NCBI GenBank assembly: GCA_021018995.1
Contig: CM037585.1
Location: 124,958,831 to 125,022,830, forward strand
DNA from: Chloranthus sessilifolius
Taxonomy: Eukaryota > Streptophyta > Magnoliopsida > Chloranthales > Chloranthaceae
Direction of reading: 5' to 3'
DNA length: 64,000 nt
The position numbers and the translations under genes are program-made. Shown here piece by piece: positions 62,461 to 64,000 of the stretch. Under the pieces are notes generated by a model. That model made no database searches. It worked only from the letters and a program-made list of their open reading frames with translations, and was not told where the DNA came from. How positions within the stretch are numbered: position 1 is the stretch's first letter; each line of letters opens with the position of its first letter.

Positions 62461-62845
62461 CTAGGGGTTGTTTGGAACAAGTTGCAAGGAGGTAGGGTTG
62501 AGCTCAAAGAAGGAACTAGGTCCTCACATTGAACGTAGAGTTGACCCCAATATCTGGAGGAAGCTCAAGATTATACGCACTAGGACTGTTTTTTGCCACA
62601 ATTTCAAAAGGTCTAGCGCCGTAGGCCTGGAGATCCTTTACGACTCCCGATGGGAATTGTTTAGGTCCAATCTGAACCATTGCATGATCATTCAATTGGA
62701 ATTCCATAAAAGCCTTAGGTAACTGCATCGATATTTTGAGAGTTTCATTGCATAAATTAATTTCAAACTTAATTTCGGCATGCAATGCGGAATGAGACTC
62801 AAAAGATGACTCACAATAAGACTTGGAATGTATAACAGTATGCAA
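62461..62845 (-). pseudogene. N2 integrase C-terminal (GPY/F-like) module
   Basis: Minus strand: SALHAEIKFEINLCNETLKI, FMEFQLNDHAMVQIGPKQFP, VKDLQAYGARPFEIVAKNSP and YNLELPPDIGVNSTFNV. It aligns with N1 56870-56510 and the integrase end of E2 and E3. It is in a different frame from the repeat spacer upstream because of a frameshift near 62850. Confidence 0.85.
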
Positions 62846-63513
62846 CTCGAGACTATGATGTGTATGTGTGTCATGGACTCGATTCTCTCATGTGCCTGCG
62901 ACGCTAATGACTCACATGTAGTGGCCTGTATCAACACTGGTGACTCATGTGCAGTGGGCTCGACCAACACTAGTGACTCATGTGTGATCGAATCAAGTGA
63001 CACTAATGACTCATGTGGACTATGATGTGCATGCAACTCACATGTAACTGACTCAATTGGTTTGTGTGTGCTCTGTTCAATCAACTTTAAAGATTCAAGG
63101 GCACACGACTCTACCACCAACAAGGACTCGTGCACAACTGGATCTATGGGCCCTAAAAAATTGTGCGTAGGTGACTCGGTCGAATCGTGCGTGGGTGACT
63201 CAACATTACTACTCACAAGGAAATAAGAAGTCCTTTTAACACAAACTAGACTCTCTTCAGCTTCTTCGATCTCCTCTTCACTCATCACGGTTCTAGGGTC
63301 ATACACTTCTTCTTCTACTTTCATATTTTCCGGCTCCTTAGAACTATCCCGTTTAATCAATAAATTCGGAGAGGAAACTTGTGTGGAGCATTGGTAAGCA
63401 AAGTGTCCGAACCCTTGACACTTAAGACAATCAGAACACTTATTTGTCTTGGTTCTCAAACTCCTTAGAAGGTGACGGTGTGTCAAAGGAACATACTTTT
63501 CAATAAGTGTCAC
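62846..63513 (-). CDS. N2 zinc knuckle, acidic leader and His/Glu/Ser repeat spacer
   Basis: Minus-strand ORF (63513-62692). The knuckle CLKCQGFGHFAYQC (C-x2-C-x4-H-x4-C, intact) comes first. The acidic leader KVEEEVYDPRTVMSEEEIEE is next, then about 12 spacer units such as VVHESLLVVESCALESLKLI, SPHESLVSLDSITHESLVLV and TCESLASQAHERIES. It is intact over 220 residues before a frameshift into the integrase C-terminal module. No protease or RT follows. Confidence 0.85.
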
Positions 63514-64000
63514 CTACATATCCTCCCATGTGGAGATGGGTTTAATCCGACGAAAGTCAATACGGCATTCCATATGAATCCAAAATTTTTTGGCATTTCC
63601 CTTTAACTTTGTTGTCACTAGCCTAATCTTGTACTCATCTGGTACGCCATACCAATCAAAGTACTCCTCTACACTAGACAACCACTCCACAAAGGTTCTA
63701 GGGTCCGTCGTACCCTCAAAATCTGGGACCTCATTCCGAATAGAGTTTAGAAACTTTTTAGCAGAGTCGTATTCAGGTTCATGATGATGAGGATATCCAC
63801 GAACTCTATTCTCATCACGACTTTTGGAGCTTTGCCAAGAATGTGGAGTGTAGTGGTTCCCTCGTTCGGCTAGCATTCTTTCATGACAGGTAACGAATTT
63901 ATGGTGACGTGCAGTGACTCATTCATGATGCTTGTCACAAACACAACTGAGACACAATTCTATGAACCACATAACAGTTGAGGAATTTTAACAAACACAT
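63514..64000 (-). pseudogene. gag: N2 Gag (runs to window end)
   Basis: Minus strand 63876-63514: HYTPHSWQSSKSRDENRVRG, FVEWLSSVEEYFDWYGVPDE, YKIRLVTTKLKGNAKKFWIH and IKPISTWEDM, then a stop at 63512 before LIEKYVPLTHRHLL. A deletion joins the capsid end to the zinc knuckle. The extreme N-terminus and the 5' LTR lie at or beyond 64000. Confidence 0.88.

Overview
This window is nuclear DNA from a flowering plant with a large, transposon-rich genome. The evidence is spliceosomal exons of a plastid-pathway gene, plant L1 LINEs with zf-RVT tails, Ty1/copia and chromodomain-bearing Ty3/gypsy elements primed by initiator-Met tRNA, and hAT-type non-autonomous elements. I cannot name the species. I found no rRNA, tRNA, CRISPR or bacterial-type features.

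One host gene is recognisable. Five plus-strand exons (1475-1641, 2575-2733, 10496-10587, 11094-11188, 18838-18915) join in frame into 197 codons of UGP3, the chloroplast UTP-glucose-1-phosphate uridylyltransferase that supplies UDP-glucose for sulfolipid synthesis. Earlier exons lie left of the window. Later exons were not found, so after 18915 there is either an intron longer than 45 kb or a truncated gene. The introns up to 18.8 kb hold decayed LINE pieces (318-672, 6170-8875, 11863-13058, 13850-16900), a solo Ty3 LTR with its target duplication, a Ty3 RT fragment, a 410-bp foldback, one copy of a short hAT-like MITE and a 1.08-kb hAT-like element.

From about 19.5 kb to 60.3 kb lies a stack of retrotransposons inserted into one another, most with matching target-site duplications (TSDs). 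The host layer is a minus-strand Ty1/copia element whose pieces surface at 19.6, 33.1, 41.8-42.3, 45.0-48.06 and 59.4-60.3 kb. It is interrupted by: (1) LINE-1 (minus, 19832-33052, 17-bp TSD), itself split by Ty3 element E2 (20922-27882, TSD TGTTT); (2) an inner copia element (minus, 33156-41834, TSD TCTTA), itself split by LINE-2 (34818-38466); (3) a 2.7-kb tandem-repeat-rich insert (about 42289-44992); (4) a non-autonomous Ty3 element N1 (minus, 48058-59318), itself split by Ty3 element E3 (49420-56336, TSD TTTTC), whose gag is broken by the MITE. A second, partial non-autonomous element N2 (minus, 60924 to the window end) follows.

The most unusual material is the N1/N2 family. Both copies keep a Gag, a His/Glu/Ser-rich repeat spacer, an integrase-C-terminal (GPY/F-like) module and what look like two tandem chromodomains, but lack protease, RT, RNase H and the integrase core. 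They share LTRs, TCGATCGA palindrome arrays and a coding tail inside the LTR with E2 and E3, which are plausible (now dead) helpers. LINE-1 ORF1 also begins with a RanBP2-type zinc finger ahead of DUF4283, unlike the usual plant L1 ORF1. All element genes carry stops or frameshifts, and none appears fully functional now.
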